Positions 44,375 through 55,789 of a stretch of DNA of 64,000 nt are shown here, piece by piece. This stretch comes from Chrysolina oricalcia (Eukaryota > Arthropoda > Insecta > Coleoptera > Chrysomelidae): contig OX101813.2 in NCBI GenBank assembly GCA_944452925.2, positions 73,071,883 through 73,135,882 on the forward strand, in the 5' to 3' direction. The position numbers and the translations under genes are program-made. The notes under the pieces were generated by a model. The model was not told the DNA's origin. It ran no database searches and was given only the letters and a program-made list of their open reading frames with translations. Position 1 is the stretch's first letter; every line of letters starts with the position of its first letter.

Positions 44375-45055
44375 AATATGGAGGAGTACTTGATCGTTTT
44401 TGAAAATAGTTCTGCCGAAATAAGAAAGCAATTGAAAAAAAATCTACTTTCGAAAACCATCATTTTGAAAGAAAAAATAACAGATATTTCAGTTCTAATG
44501 AGAGTTCTGAGTAGCACTCGGCGAGTTTTATGAAATATGTCAATCGAGTTATATCGAAAAAGCAAAACCTTTGAATTTATTGGCTATCTTAAGGTGCGAA
44601 ATTATTCGAATGTAGACAGAAGGGATTCTCAGAACAGTTCTGATGGGAGTTCTGAGTATCACTCGTCGTGTTGGAAAAACATGTTCATTGAGATTGACCC
44701 AAATAACAAAAGCTTTTCAGTAATAAGCTACAATAAGGTTCAAAAATATTTTCAAAAGTCGATTTAAATATTTTGTAGAACTCACTGAGTGCTACTCAGA
44801 ACTCCCATCAGAACTGTTCTGCGGTTCCTTTCTGCCTTCATTCGTTATGTAGGTTTTTCGAATTTCGCAGCAGCTAATAAATTGAAAGGTTTTGCTTTTT
44901 CGATAAAACTCAATTACCACATTTTCTAAAAAACTCGCCGAGTGCTACTCAGAACTGAAATATCTGTAATTTTTTTCTTTCAAAAGGATGGTTTTCGAAA
45001 GAAGAATTTTTTTTTCGGCAGATTTATTTTCAAAAATGATCATGAACTCATGTAT
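44375..45055. mobile_element. Foldback MITE (~270-bp arms)
   Basis: 44380-44660 is an inverted copy of about 44790-45054, for example GAGTTCTGAGTAGCACTCGG facing CCGAGTGCTACTCAGAACT and CAGAACAGTTCTGATGGGAG facing its inverse. No coding capacity. It directly abuts the left end of the hAT element. Confidence 0.75.
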
Positions 45056-45059
45056 ACTG

Positions 45060-48036
45060 CAGGGTTGGGCTGATTTAAATCAATTGATTTAAATCAAGTA
45101 ATTCTTTTTTAAAATCACAATTTAAATCAAAATAATAATTTCGAGAACATTTATTATTTATTTGAATAATAAAAAATATTAAACTGAAATAAAATAGTAA
45201 AACCCATAAAAAAACTGGATATTGAAACATATACATATGTATATCTTAATCATACTCTACAATATTTTATAATCATAAGTTTTCTGACATTGGAACTAAC
45301 ACAGAACATACTTCAAATTTTAATTTTCATTATAATATTTGAACAAAAATACTAATTTTTCTGCCTTTTCAACCCCCAGTTTATTTCTCAAATCTGAATG
45401 TACCAGCCCAAAGGTACTGAACACTCGTTCCACGAGGCTGAAGAAGCAATAGCACAAAGAAATTGTTTTAACACAGGTATCTGTTTTTTGATTTCTGATT
45501 CATCGTCAGCTTGTGATAGCCACCACTGAATTCCACTGACTATTTTTGTAATTTCTTCAGAGAACATGATGTTTTTGAAGGGCAAAGAACGAGCTTTAAA
45601 TTTTATTAGTAATGGTAATAATCCACTATTACCATACATTTCTTTTATAGTTTTTAAAGCCAAATTTTTTTCATTGACAGTCAACTTGTACTTTTGCTTA
45701 GATGGTCCATCATATAAGCTATCAAGTGGTAAGGGGTCAGTGCTTGTTCATATCGGCGCTGAAATTTGTGATGCTGTTGAATTGATAGATGTAGATCTTC
45801 TTCAAAGATATATTCTAAGTTTTTCCATTGTTCCACGGCATTTGAAAGAGTAGCACCTTTTCCTTGTAGAGTATCCAGAGCAATCGATATTGGCTTTAAA
45901 ATCTTTAAGTATTCTTCTGCACTGCGTTTGAGGGCAATGTTTGAAACTTTTTGAAAAATTATGTTATCAATTCTCTCTTTGTGTTCGTCACAGATCTGTA
46001 GCAGTATATTCCAATGAGTGATATATATTTCCAAGCAATCGGAAACACTATTCCATCGCACATCACTTGGCATCACTAGTGTCTTGCCACTTGCCTGCTT
46101 AAATTTTGTGCTTGCAAAATGATTGTTGCGGAAGTACTTTACCACCTGGACCACGTTTTCTTTGATATTCTTGACTTCCAGATCCTTACACAATAGATTT
46201 AAAATATGAGCTGAACAACCATAGGTTATAATTTTAGACTCAATTTTTTCTTCAATAGTTCTCCTCATACCCGCCATATTTGACGCGTTGTCAGTAACAA
46301 AAGACTTCATATTGCATCTGTATTGTGATTCACATCAGGAAATCAGGTTGGAACAAATCTCTGTCAGATATTCCGACTCCGAGGTATGTGGTTGACCTGA
46401 AGTATCGATAGTTTCATACAGAAAGGCTTGTCCTTCTTCAGTTGTAATGGTAGCACAAACAACTGGTTCGTTGTGGACGTTTGACCATCCGTCAATCGAC
46501 ATATTTACACTACGCCCTGAGAGCAAAGAAAAACAATTTTCTTTTTCTTCAGCGTAAATATTATCCAGAAGTGTTGTCGCAATGGTTTTGCGGCATGGCG
46601 GTGTGTAGCCAGGTCTCAATAATTGGATGGCTCTTTTGACTTGCACATTTTCTATGCATCGAAAGCTAGAGTTCGTAGCAAAAATTGCCCTCGCAATCTG
46701 TTTGTCAATATTTTGTTTATCGGCTGATTATGTTCTAACTAAAAAACTAGTTATGGTAGGATTCTCTGCCTTTCTCTTTTTTCAACTGGCCTGGACTCTG
46801 ACACTGAAGCTATTGATTCTCTCGGTGGAGACTGTGCACAGCTTGATGTGGAAGCGAGCATAGAAGTCGACACATATGACTTAGACTTACTGGCAAAACT
46901 CGTCAGGACAGGTTGTCTTTCTGTTCCTGAAAAAAAAAAATTAAAAATTCCATTTTTAAAAACTAAACAGTATGCAGTTACACAAAACAAAATATATATA
47001 AGACTTTAAGAGTTTAAGGTAGCCCAATTGATGTGAAAAAGATTTTTAAAAGATTTTTTTTTAAACGAAAACTACAAAAAGGCACTGCCTTTAGAGTGTT
47101 TCCACTTTACCAATTAACCCCCTATTTCTTATTCCATTCTCATTCCTCAAACCGATTTTACTCAAGAACAATCCGAAGTGTTCCCTTATGGACTACCCCC
47201 AGTTCCTTCGAAAGTTATCCCGTACCGTAAACTAACAGACAGACCAACTCAGCGACAGAAAGAAAAACAAATTTTGGGAACGGTTCGAATTTATTTGGGC
47301 AAAACGGTCTGGGGAGCACCGTGAAAGTAAAATTGTAAAATTAGTCTTTTAACCCCGGTTCTCAAATGTAGAAATAGAAAATATGCTCCATATTAATTAT
47401 TATTTTCTCTACTTACTTTCACTTTCCCTTTCACTCGTTGTATATGCTTGTTCAGATGGTTCTTCACAAATTTCGTGATGTATTTTTAACCTTTGAACAA
47501 TTCCTTGTATTTCTTTGTTGCATTTTTTGCAAACTGCTCTAAATCCAGATTTTTTTGGATCGGTTTTTTTCATGTAAAACTGCCACATATAATCTTCTTT
47601 TCTTCCAGACATAATTATTAACAAAACAGTTTTCAAATTTCCTCTCGCTTGCACAATGCACTTTGTACTTCAATGTTCAATGGGAGAATGATCTGAGAGA
47701 AATCATTCTTATGCCACTTATACGCGCGGAAGGGCTACAGGAATTTTCTTGTACAGACATGTTGGTCGACCCACATCGTCCTACTGAGAATGGCTTTCTT
47801 TGTGAATTATATTTTGTTTTAATTTTATAATACTCAAATTCATGAAATACACAAAATTAAAATAGTTTTGAGTTAAAAAATGGACATGAATGTTGACATG
47901 TACCTATATTTATCGCGCATTAAGACCAAAATAAAAAAAAAATCAAAAAAATTAAAAAAATCCAAAAAATCATGATTTTTTTATTTAAATCAATGATTTT
48001 TGATTTTTTTAAAAAATCAAGATTTGCCCAACCCTG
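45060..48036 (-). mobile_element. hAT element
   Basis: Terminal CAGGGTTGGGC at 45060 and its exact inverse GCCCAACCCTG at 48026-48036, with AT-rich subterminal repeats of TGATTTAAATCA type at both ends. It encloses a hAT transposase. I do not find an 8-bp target duplication (GTATACTG on the left, ACTTTGGA on the right), so an end may have been rearranged. Confidence 0.85.
45320..47612 (-). pseudogene. hAT transposase with BED-finger exon
   Basis: Exon 1 (47612-47417) starts MSGRKEDYMWQFYMKK and has a BED-type finger (CKKCNKEIQ...RLKIHHEIC); it ends at GAAA|GTAAGT. The acceptor TTTTTTCAG lies at 46927. Exon 2 runs GTERQPVLTSFASKSKS, then IARAIFATNSSFRCIENV, NMSIDGWSNVHNEPVVCA (first catalytic Asp), SFVTDNASNMAGMRRTI (second Asp) and, after a frameshift near 45440, VERVFSTFGLVHSDLRNKLG, the C-terminal dimerisation block, ending at 45320-45322. 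Stops and frameshifts near 46700, 46330, 45690 and 45440 mean it is inactive. The domain order is complete for the family. Confidence 0.82.
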
Positions 48037-48039
48037 ACT

Positions 48040-48799
48040 TTGGATAGAGGTTTCATACAAAGAGAAAAAATCTGGAATATGTCGATATTCAAGCCTTGGT
48101 CCATATTTGGACGTTGGAGTATGAGATCTTTGAGATACATTTTCAACTTTTAATTAAGAATCCTCCCGTTCATGGTATTCGATTGTAAAGCGTTTCTGGT
48201 TGACATCAAGTGCGATCAGATCAATCTCCTTTTCTTTCGTGGCTATAACCTACATTTTCCGCACCGCTACTTCACAATAAAAATGACATTTTCTTAGCGA
48301 TTAATTCCGTCGATGTCGTTACTTTTGCCTTGTTCGAATATCAGTCAGTTGCTACATGGAATTTGGAACGATAGTATACCTCATTTTGTTGTTTCGTTAA
48401 TGTGCTAGTGAGAAAATTATCACATCCTCTAATGACGTAAGTAATTTGTTGAACGATTATTAACTAATGAGTGATTATCGTTTGGCTCAGGAATTCCATG
48501 ATTCCTAAAGTCGTTTGTGTTTGGATATACCTCTTAAGGTGAGTTTATACAGCTAGTAAACTAAAACACGAAATAAAATTAAATAATTCAAAAAGATAAA
48601 ACAATCTAAGACCCATAATAAGTTCATACAGAATTAAAATAAGAGAAGTAAAAATGATGAAATAAAAAATTCAAATTCTGATTGGCAGCTTTTCTTTTAT
48701 CTCATATTGATTCATACAGCACTATTTGTTCTTCAAAAGCGCGCTATTCGATATCTATGCAATGTCAAGCCTAGACTGTCTTGTAAACCATAGCTCAAT
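48040..48799. other. Gene-free stretch
   Basis: No gene is recognised. It runs up to the truncated 5' edge of the PLE coding relic. Confidence 0.4.
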
Positions 48800-50099
48800 C
48801 AGCAAAAATTCGTGGACATTATCAAAGATGTTGAACTAGGGCCTGAAGATCGTTTCATCAGCTTTGACGTGGAGAGCCTTTACACCAATGTCCCCATAGA
48901 AGAATCCCTTAACATCATCAAGAGGAAACTGGAAGAAGACATCCAGCTTCATGAAAGGACTGACCACCCCGTACAAGCGATATTGGAACTACTGCAGTGC
49001 TGCCTACACAACTCATACTTTCAAGAAAAGAGCCGTTTCTTCTCCCAAGTTGATGGACTGCCGATGGGATCTTCTCTCTCTCCAGTAATCGCCAACATAT
49101 ACATGGAGTGGTTTGAGGAATTGGCTATCAGAGAGGCGAAATACAAACCAAAACTATGGCTAAGATACGTAGAACACCTTTATCATTTGGAACCATGGAG
49201 ATGAACACCTTGGGGAATTCTTCGCCAAAATGAATAACATGAGGGATTCAATCAAATTCACAATGGAAAAGGAAACTAACAGTACCCTATCGTTTCTCGA
49301 TGTGAAAGCTGAAAGAACAGACACTGGAATCCTCACCTCTGTTTACAGGAAGAAGACACACACAGGACGGTACCTCAACTACGGCTCTAATCACCCAAAC
49401 TCCACAAAGAGGGGAATCGTAAGAACGTTGGTGGAGGGAGCAATGTCTATTTGCAACAACCAGTCATTAGAGGCGGAAATCAACCACATCAGAAAGGACC
49501 TACGCCGAAACGGATACTCCGAGAAGCTCATAGGAGAAGTTCGGAAACAACTCGAAAAGACCAAGACAACCGAAGAAAGACCACAAAACCCTGTTCTCAT
49601 TCTTCCCTATATCAGGGGTATCTCCGAGAAGATCAGAAGGATCGGAAATAAATACAACATCAAGAGTTGCTTTCAATCCGGCAGTACCTTACGAAGCTTC
49701 CTCACCAAGACGAAATCAGAGAACACAACAGAATCCAGTAAAAACTGTATTTACAAAGTCCCATGTGAATGTGGAGATTCCTATATCGGAGAGACCAAGA
49801 GGCCATTATCAGTAAGAATAGCCGAACACAAAAAGTGGACTCAACGAGGGGAAACATCAAAATCGGGAATTGCTGACCACGCCTGGACAAAACACCACCG
49901 AATTCTCTGGGACGAAGCTAGTGTTCTTCATAGAGAGGAACATTGGTTCAAACGGAAATTTATGGAAACCACCTACATAGAAGCCAATGGTGCCTTCAGA
50001 CAACCAAGCGTGGAAATTAAAAACGTATGGAAACCGCTCATGGACCGTTTTGGAGGGAGAAAAAGTGCGAAACCACGCGCGCCACAAGACCGCGCGTAA
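48800..50099 (+). pseudogene. PLE reverse transcriptase and GIY-YIG endonuclease, catalytic deletion
   Basis: Frame 1 carries RT motif A (RFISFDVESLYTNVPIEESL, with the first catalytic Asp) and motif B (DGLPMGSSLSPVIANIYMEW), then LWLRYVE. Here two bases are missing from what should read YVDD: TACGTAGAACACC stands where a sequence encoding Y-V-D-D-T is expected. The frame shifts and resumes as TFIIWNHGDEHLGEFFAKMN. It then runs uninterrupted through VYRKKTHTGRYLNYGSNHPN and NCIYKVPCECGDSYIGETKR (GIY-YIG core) to WKPLMDRFGG and a stop at 50097-50099. The N-terminus is truncated. Codon content is GC-richer than its neighbours, so the insertion is fairly young. A decayed hammerhead-like CAGAAGA...GAAACGUU follows at about 50160-50205. 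Confidence 0.88.
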
Positions 50100-50295
50100 T
50101 TACACTTTAATTATAGACCTATAAAAGGTCGCGTAGCATCTGATTTTGTCACTATTCACCAGAAGACGATCGCGGATTCAAGCAATTGAAACGTTGTGAA
50201 AAAATCTGAAAGAGATAGAAATCTTTCAACCATTAAGATGATGGACGTCCGAAATATAAGTAATCTAGCAAAAATTACTTACACTTCTTTATTTA

Positions 50296-51195
50296 TAAGC
50301 TGATGATACCACTTTGGCCACTGATTCAGGTACGCCTGAAGAATTTATTGCAAAAATTAATGTACTGTAAAGAGAATTCACCACGTGGTGTGAGAGGAAT
50401 TCTTTGATGGTTAATTCTGCTAAAACCATTTGTATGCCGTTTTCCGCCAGAAATGAAATCTCTGAAGATATTAAAATATCAGTAAATTATGTTGAGGTTC
50501 CCCTTTTCAAAATCTACCAAATTTATAGGTGTATTCGTTGACAGTAATATGAGTTGGAACACAAATATTAATCATTTGCAAAAAATTTAATAACAGTTAC
50601 TTTGCATATTACAACTGAAAAATATTGATATGTCGAATCAGTTATTAAGCGTTTACTCAGCTAGTTTATTCCCATATATTTCTCAAAAGAGGATTATACG
50701 ATTAATATTCAACCTAGACCATAGAGAAACATGCCGTCACTTTAAAGAACATGAAATTCTCATGCTATATTCTATATACCTACATCTACAAATGCATTTC
50801 AAATGCAAAAAGTAATAATCACCACTTTTCTCTCAATTCTGATTACCACAACTACCCAACTTGATCATCGAAACATGGAACCAGTCTGTACGAGAAAAGC
50901 CGGATGTTTAGGGGAATTCAATTTCTGAATCATTTGCCCGCCTGTTATAGATAGGAAGACAACTTCAATATATTCAAGCGAAAATTAAAGAACTTTTTAT
51001 GTAATTAATGTTACTACGACATAAATGAAATTTTAACAAAAAGCTAACGTGATCTATCTATGATAGTAGATTATAGACATGTTTTGTTGTATTCAGATAA
51101 GAAGGTTGCTCTAGGCACTTCTGCCCTCTGATTTATCCCATATCATGTGTGATCAAAGAGGAAGAATAAAGTATTTTTATTATTATTAATATTCA
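50296..51195 (+). pseudogene. LINE relic: RT C-terminal half and 3' tail
   Basis: Reads ADDTTLATDSGTPEEFIAKI, then EFTTWCERNSLMVNSAKTIC and MPFSARNEIS, with frame changes further on (GVFVDSNMSWNTNINHL). It ends with AATAAAGTATTTTTATTATT as a 3' tail. Jockey/CR1-type; many stops. Confidence 0.78.
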
Positions 51196-51324
51196 TCATA
51201 GAAACTGTGTGCCTAGTACATAAGAACAAATCATCTTACGAAGTTGTCGTTGGCTTCACTCGCCAAAATAACAAGATAAGACTGCCCATTCCATAATCAA
51301 TTTGATAAAAAATTTTATCATATA

Positions 51325-52140
51325 CAGGGTGTTTCATAATAAATACGCAGGACTTCAGGATGTGATAGCTCGTCCAAAAATATGAAAAAAGTTTTTATTA
51401 ACTTAACTTAATCCTCTAAAATGCACTATTTTCGAAATACAGGGTGTTGAAATTTAAAAAAAATAATAGTTTTTTGAGAATATCTCTGGAACCGTTTATC
51501 GCACAGAAAACAGATTTCGTAGGCATTTTCTACTCATAATAAGCTATGTTTTGTGCGGATTTTTTATTTTTTCAAATTCATAATTGGTGAAAATTCTGAA
51601 GGGGTAGTGGGTGTTTTTTTCTCCAACTTCTACGCCGCTGAAAAAAGTACAGTTTTGAGCCTCCTATATGAACCGCCAATGTTTTCTACACAAAAAATTT
51701 GGTCATAAGCTCTGAAGTTGACCGATTTCAGGAAAAATCAACTTTCATGTTGTTTAAATAATTTTTTTTCCTCGAAAAATTGCTGCGTGCATTGAAGCTA
51801 ACGGCGGACATTTCCAACAATTCAACTGAGTATGATTGTTATTGTTTTTTTTTATTTTGCAATTAAGAAGTCAACAAAAAAACACCCACTACCCCTTCAA
51901 AATATTCACCAATTATGTATTTTAAGAAATAAAAAATCTGCACAAAACATAGCTTATTATGAGTAGAAAATGCATTCAAAATCTGTTTTTTGTGCGATAA
52001 ACGGTTCCAGAGACATTCGCAAAAAACTATAAATTTTTTTTTAAATTTCAACACCCTGTATCTCGAAAATGTTGAATTTTAGAGGGTAAGTTAATAGAAA
52101 CTTTTTTTCACCATTTCTATTTCAAAATACACCTCTGGCA
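51325..52140. mobile_element. Inverted-repeat element (~240-bp arms)
   Basis: 51420-51625 faces 51868-52080: ACAGGGTGTTGAAATTTAAA facing TTTAAATTTCAACACCCTGT, ACGGTTCC and GGTAGTGGGTGTTTTTTT likewise. The outer start has ACAGGGTGTTTCATAATAAA. Non-coding. Confidence 0.7.
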
Positions 52141-52569
52141 AGATATACCCAATTTTGAAAAATATTTAAGATATATATTATTCGAAGCAATGCCAAACCA
52201 AGAAAGCTAGATTTTTTTTACTCTTCTAAGCGGCTCCGTGACGTCACATTATGCATGTTTTATATTTACATTTCCTTAAACCATTCCTGTGTACTCAAAC
52301 ATTTTTATTTGTTTTTCGTGCATTATTATCATGCCTATAACGATGTCTGATACCATAAAAGATAGCGGAAGGAAATGCATATAGGGAAAGAAACGCCAAT
52401 CCGTTTTCTATAGAGGACACTTCTGAAAGCGTAGATATATAGGTACAGGACAATATTGATCGAAGGATATATCTCAGCTAATTACTGAAAATCCGAGATG
52501 ACATTTGGAGTTTCGATGATATTTCGGATCCATCTTCTATATTTTCGTCATCTCATTTCCGGTATATAT

Positions 52570-52800
52570 TTATGAAAAACTCCAATCTACAAGCGAATGC
52601 AGTGAATTGGCTAAAAACCTTTGTTTCAAGGCGATACGTCACTATTATAAATGTTAATAACAACGTAAAAACGTGATATAAGTACATCCAATTATGTGGA
52701 TATTAATGTTGGTTTTCCACAGGGCGCAGTGTTGGACCCAGTGCTTTTTCTATTGTATGTGAATAATATTGAATCTATCTTTACAAAAAATAATCTATCG
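52570..52800 (+). pseudogene. LINE reverse transcriptase fragment
   Basis: Reads WLKTFVSRRYVTIINVNNN, then NVGFPQGAVLDPVLFLLYVN and NIESIFTK: RT motifs 3-4 with changed residues (GFPQGAVLDP for GVPQGSVLGP). Both ends are truncated. Confidence 0.7.
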
Positions 52801-52924
52801 AATACCACACGAGAGTTCGATAAAGTAGAAAATAATTCTCCACGTTTTTTCTCAAACTATTTGCCGTTTAGTTCGAAAAATCTGTCGAATTATTTTCACT
52901 TCATTCTCACTCTCTTGTGGTATT

Positions 52925-53175
52925 ACAACTGAAAAATTCCTTCTGAATCAGAAAATGTACTTGTTTTTTCAATAAGGATGCCATTTAATTTGGAAGATGT
53001 CGATTTTGGGAATAGGTGTATTTTTTTGTCGAAAAAATTGCCGTTTTCCTGTTACCCCTTTGTCGAATTTGATTTTTGAGGTGATATCCGGAATCAGCTT
53101 GTCGAGATACGTTTGAGGGAAGTTTGCGATTTATTCAAAAATGGAAAATAAAAATTATTCCAAAATTTCAGAAGA
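52925..53175 (+). repeat. Dispersed copy of the 334-bp satellite
   Basis: Matches the plus-orientation monomer (ATGTCGATTTTGGGAATAGG, CGTTTGAGGGAAGTTTGCGA) over ~245 bp. It ends only 60 bp before the coding exon at 53235. Confidence 0.85.
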
Positions 53176-53234
53176 ACTATCATAAATAGTAATAATTGTA
53201 ATTCCACCAATCTAAATGTTACTTCTTGTTACAG

Positions 53235-53393
53235 AGCCGAACGGGAAAAAGTCCGAGTGACGTTTTTCCAGCAATCGAAACCCCTCGAAGTTGATCTACC
53301 GGATGAGCCGATTTTCTCAGAAACGGATTTCATGATGGCATCCCCAGTAACGATGAACGAAACGAATCACGTGATCTACAACAGGACAGAAAG
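53235..53393 (+). CDS. Internal coding exon of the unidentified host gene
   Basis: Bounded by TTGTTACAG and AAAG|GTAAGA. The first base completes the GA carried from the exon at 132-263 (GAA, Glu). 52 codons follow (AEREKVRVTFFQQSKPLEVD, then LPDEPIFSETDFMMASPVTM and NETNHVIYNRTE), and two bases (AG) carry over. The alternative acceptor two bases on hits a stop, which supports the chosen frame. The peptide is charged with no recognisable domain. NET and NRT would be N-glycosylation sequons if the region were extracytoplasmic, but no signal or membrane segment is visible here. Splice signals and unbroken frame make coding status fairly safe; identity is unknown. Confidence 0.78.
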
Positions 53394-54106
53394 GTAAGAG
53401 GTTACTTTTTGATCTCTTTGAGAAAAATATTTTGAAGAAAACTGAAAAATATTACCTTATCATCGCATCAGATGAAGATTCATCTTAAAATGCCAAGACT
53501 GGTAATGCTCCTTTACTGATTATAGTTCTATAACCTTACCGAAAAATATGATGAGGCCAAAAGTGGTTAGAACAGATAACTAACGATTTCTATATAAGAG
53601 AGTGATGCACACCACAACTGGGCAATTGCTCTAGTGCTTGGTAACCTGAAAATATAATCTGAACCAATGTCAAAGTATCATAAGGAATATGAGAGAATGG
53701 AATTGTCTTGACAATCATTATACCTACGTAACCCGTTCATTAGATTTTAAACTTGTGATGATATACAGTGTTTCGTTTACAATCAAGAAGTTCATGTCCA
53801 CGTACGGATTAACCGGAAGCAACATTTTTATTCAAATGGAAACATCGAAAACTTCTGATGAACGGGTTATGTGATAATCCCTGTATATAAACAAAACATT
53901 CCAGTACCCAGCAGATTGGGTCCATAGCTAGTGACTTATAATTTGAATTTGGTTTTGAAGAGTTGAGTTTGCTTACTTACTTATTTTTCAGTATACCTAC
54001 TGCAACAAGTATTTTCCTATTTATGAATAGGTAATCATTTTTCAAAGTACAAAGTTTCTTTGAAGCTATTTCAACAAAAAGTGTATTTTTGTTTCACAAT
54101 CGGGAA
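53394..54106. other. Intronic gene-free stretch
   Basis: No clear gene. A small acceptor/donor pair (TTATTTTTCAG at 53993, GTAATC near 54031) could define a microexon, but the evidence is thin. Confidence 0.3.
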
Positions 54107-54271
54107 TCAGTAAAAATGAACTTTAATAATACTACTGAAAACTAAGTAGGGTATGCCCATCACATGGTATATGCCATGCTGCGACGCCCATGGTTTGATT
54201 TGATACTTGTGGAATGTTTGTTTAGTGCTTGATAACTTTTTCGGCCCACAAACTTCACACGTTTTCGCCAT
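54107..54271 (-). CDS. Possible THAP-type first exon
   Basis: From ATG at 54271: MAKTCEVCGPKKLSSTKQTF then HKYQIKPWASQHG, to a stop at 54107. An N-terminal CxxC followed some 14 residues later by FHK is how THAP zinc fingers begin (C-x2-4-C ... FHxFP). The later Cys/His of the finger is not in this frame, so an intron would be needed; CACAA|GTATCA is a possible donor. The ATG context (GCGAAATGG) is good. It could be a chance ORF. Confidence 0.28.
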   Translation of the reverse strand: MAKTCEVCGPKKLSSTKQTFHKYQIKPWASQHGIYHVMGIPYLVFSSIIKVHFY

Positions 54272-55353
54272 TTCGCAGAGATAAGGTCTCAATATAACAA
54301 TTCAACAATCCAACACAACACTTCTACCACTTATTGAAATTAAAACAATTATACAAATAAGCTCAAATCCAAACTGAACTGACAAGACGATAAATAAGTT
54401 GTCAACGCATGTAAACAAACTAGATCGCCAAGTTAAGAGTGAATAACAATACGGAATTCCAACCTGATTAATGAGTGGAAACGGAAATATCCGATGATGT
54501 TCTTTTTTAACATGATCCGAACATAGATATTTATAAACAACGTCGTGTATGTTGCTTTCAAGAGACAGGAAAGTCCTCTCTATATCTTTTATTGCTCGGA
54601 GGCTGAAACAGGCTCTTAGTAGAAAAAATACAATATTTTCCAAAATACGTTTCATTACTTTCCAAAACTGAACCATTTTTGTTTAAGAAAACTCATCTTG
54701 TTAAATTCGAAGTACAAAAATCTCCAAATTCAACTCGTTAAACTTTTGAACAATACCTTTTACGTGAAAATTGAAAAATGTTTTCCCTGTTTAACGAGGT
54801 CTTCCTATACAGTGTGTATCAGCCAAAGGAATAAATTCAAGAATCAAGGATCGCTGAAATGGTTTTTGCTTACTTTCTCATGATCGAAATCTAACTGGGA
54901 AATAAATATTGAGTGAATTGTAGCGAATTTATGTAATCAAATGATTTTCTATTTTTAATGTAAATTTTTACAATAAATCTGAAAACACTTAATATTTCTG
55001 AAATAGTTATAGATGGGTATATAGGACACTGAGGAATCCAAAAATTGAGTAAGATACAGGGTGTTGCATTCAAAATAAGGAAGTAGGTATTGGCCGTTGA
55101 TACATGACATACCCGGTACTTAATAGAGAGTTTTTGTTGGAAAAAATGCGCAGCCAAAAATACCAATCGACTCAAAACCAAAGAAAACCGGCGATACTAA
55201 TCAAGAAGCAATTCAGCGCAGTTACTTCTTGTAGCCACCCACTGGGAAAGAAAACTCCAAAAAACGAGATATTTGAAACAATTATTTATTAATTTATACT
55301 ATTTTTTCACAGCCTATGTAACTATAACTACCATAAACAATCGTTTGGACAGA

Positions 55354-55359
55354 TTTATT
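55354..55359 (-). promoter_or_regulatory. Poly(A) signal AATAAA of the LSm-like gene
   Basis: AATAAA on the minus strand, about 80 bp after the stop codon at 55439-55441. Confidence 0.6.
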
Positions 55360-55438
55360 CGCAGATTTTCAGAACTAAAAAATAACGGAATTATGATGAA
55401 AACAAGCACACATTCCTCAGTTGGTTTTTCAGGAGTTT

Positions 55439-55650
55439 TCACAATCTACCGGTCTGCTCCAGTTCGTCTTCATTTGCAATTAGAGTAATATTTTCAGAAA
55501 TTTCAGGAGTGTTGAAGGAAATATCCTCAGGAAAATGATGAGATGCATTGAATCTTCTTGAATTATTCGGTTCTTCTATAAAGACATTTCCATTATCTTG
55601 ACCGATGAACATGTAGCCGTCAGATCTGACAAACAAGGCCTCCTTATTTA
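55439..55650 (-). CDS. LSm-like protein, exon 2 (C-terminal)
   Basis: Begins after TTATTTTTTTAG at 55651 with two bases (TA) that complete the G left by exon 1 (GTA, Val62). It encodes NKEALFVRSDGYMFIGQDNG, then an Asn/Glu-rich tail (EEPNNSRRFNASHHFPED...) to TGA at 55439-55441. ALFVRSDGYMFI matches the Sm2 motif, in which canonical Sm proteins have (I/F)RGNxhxxI; here Arg-Ser-Asp replaces Arg-Gly-Asn. With exon 1 this gives a complete two-motif Sm fold in 131 residues and an acidic ~50-residue C-terminal tail. Size and the long tail would fit a divergent LSm such as LSm10, but I cannot assign it. Confidence 0.72.
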
Positions 55651-55789
55651 CTAAAAAAAATAACACATTTTGGTTCTGGTTGTAAACCAAAATTGTCGCT
55701 AAAAAAATAAAATAGTAAAATATATGAAAGTCAAAAAATATACACACAAACACATACAAATGTAAACTTATAATATCTAAAACTATATA

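Larger units (their letters stand above)
264..53234 (+). other. Putative ~53-kb intron packed with mobile elements
   Basis: The interval runs from the GTGAGT donor after the first exon to the TTGTTACAG acceptor before the next phase-compatible one. I see no convincing host exon inside on the plus strand. What it holds is transposons, satellites and microsatellites. A missed small exon whose length is a multiple of three would also preserve phase. Confidence 0.5.

Noticed and set aside
50160..50205. Hammerhead after the PLE at 48.8-50.1 kb
   Set aside because: CAGAAGA lacks the conserved U4 and stem II does not pair convincingly; noted only as a decayed remnant.
54302..54676. 124-codon minus-strand frame
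   Set aside because: Cysteine/phenylalanine/isoleucine-rich AT translation without domains; probably upstream sequence of the possible THAP-like exon.
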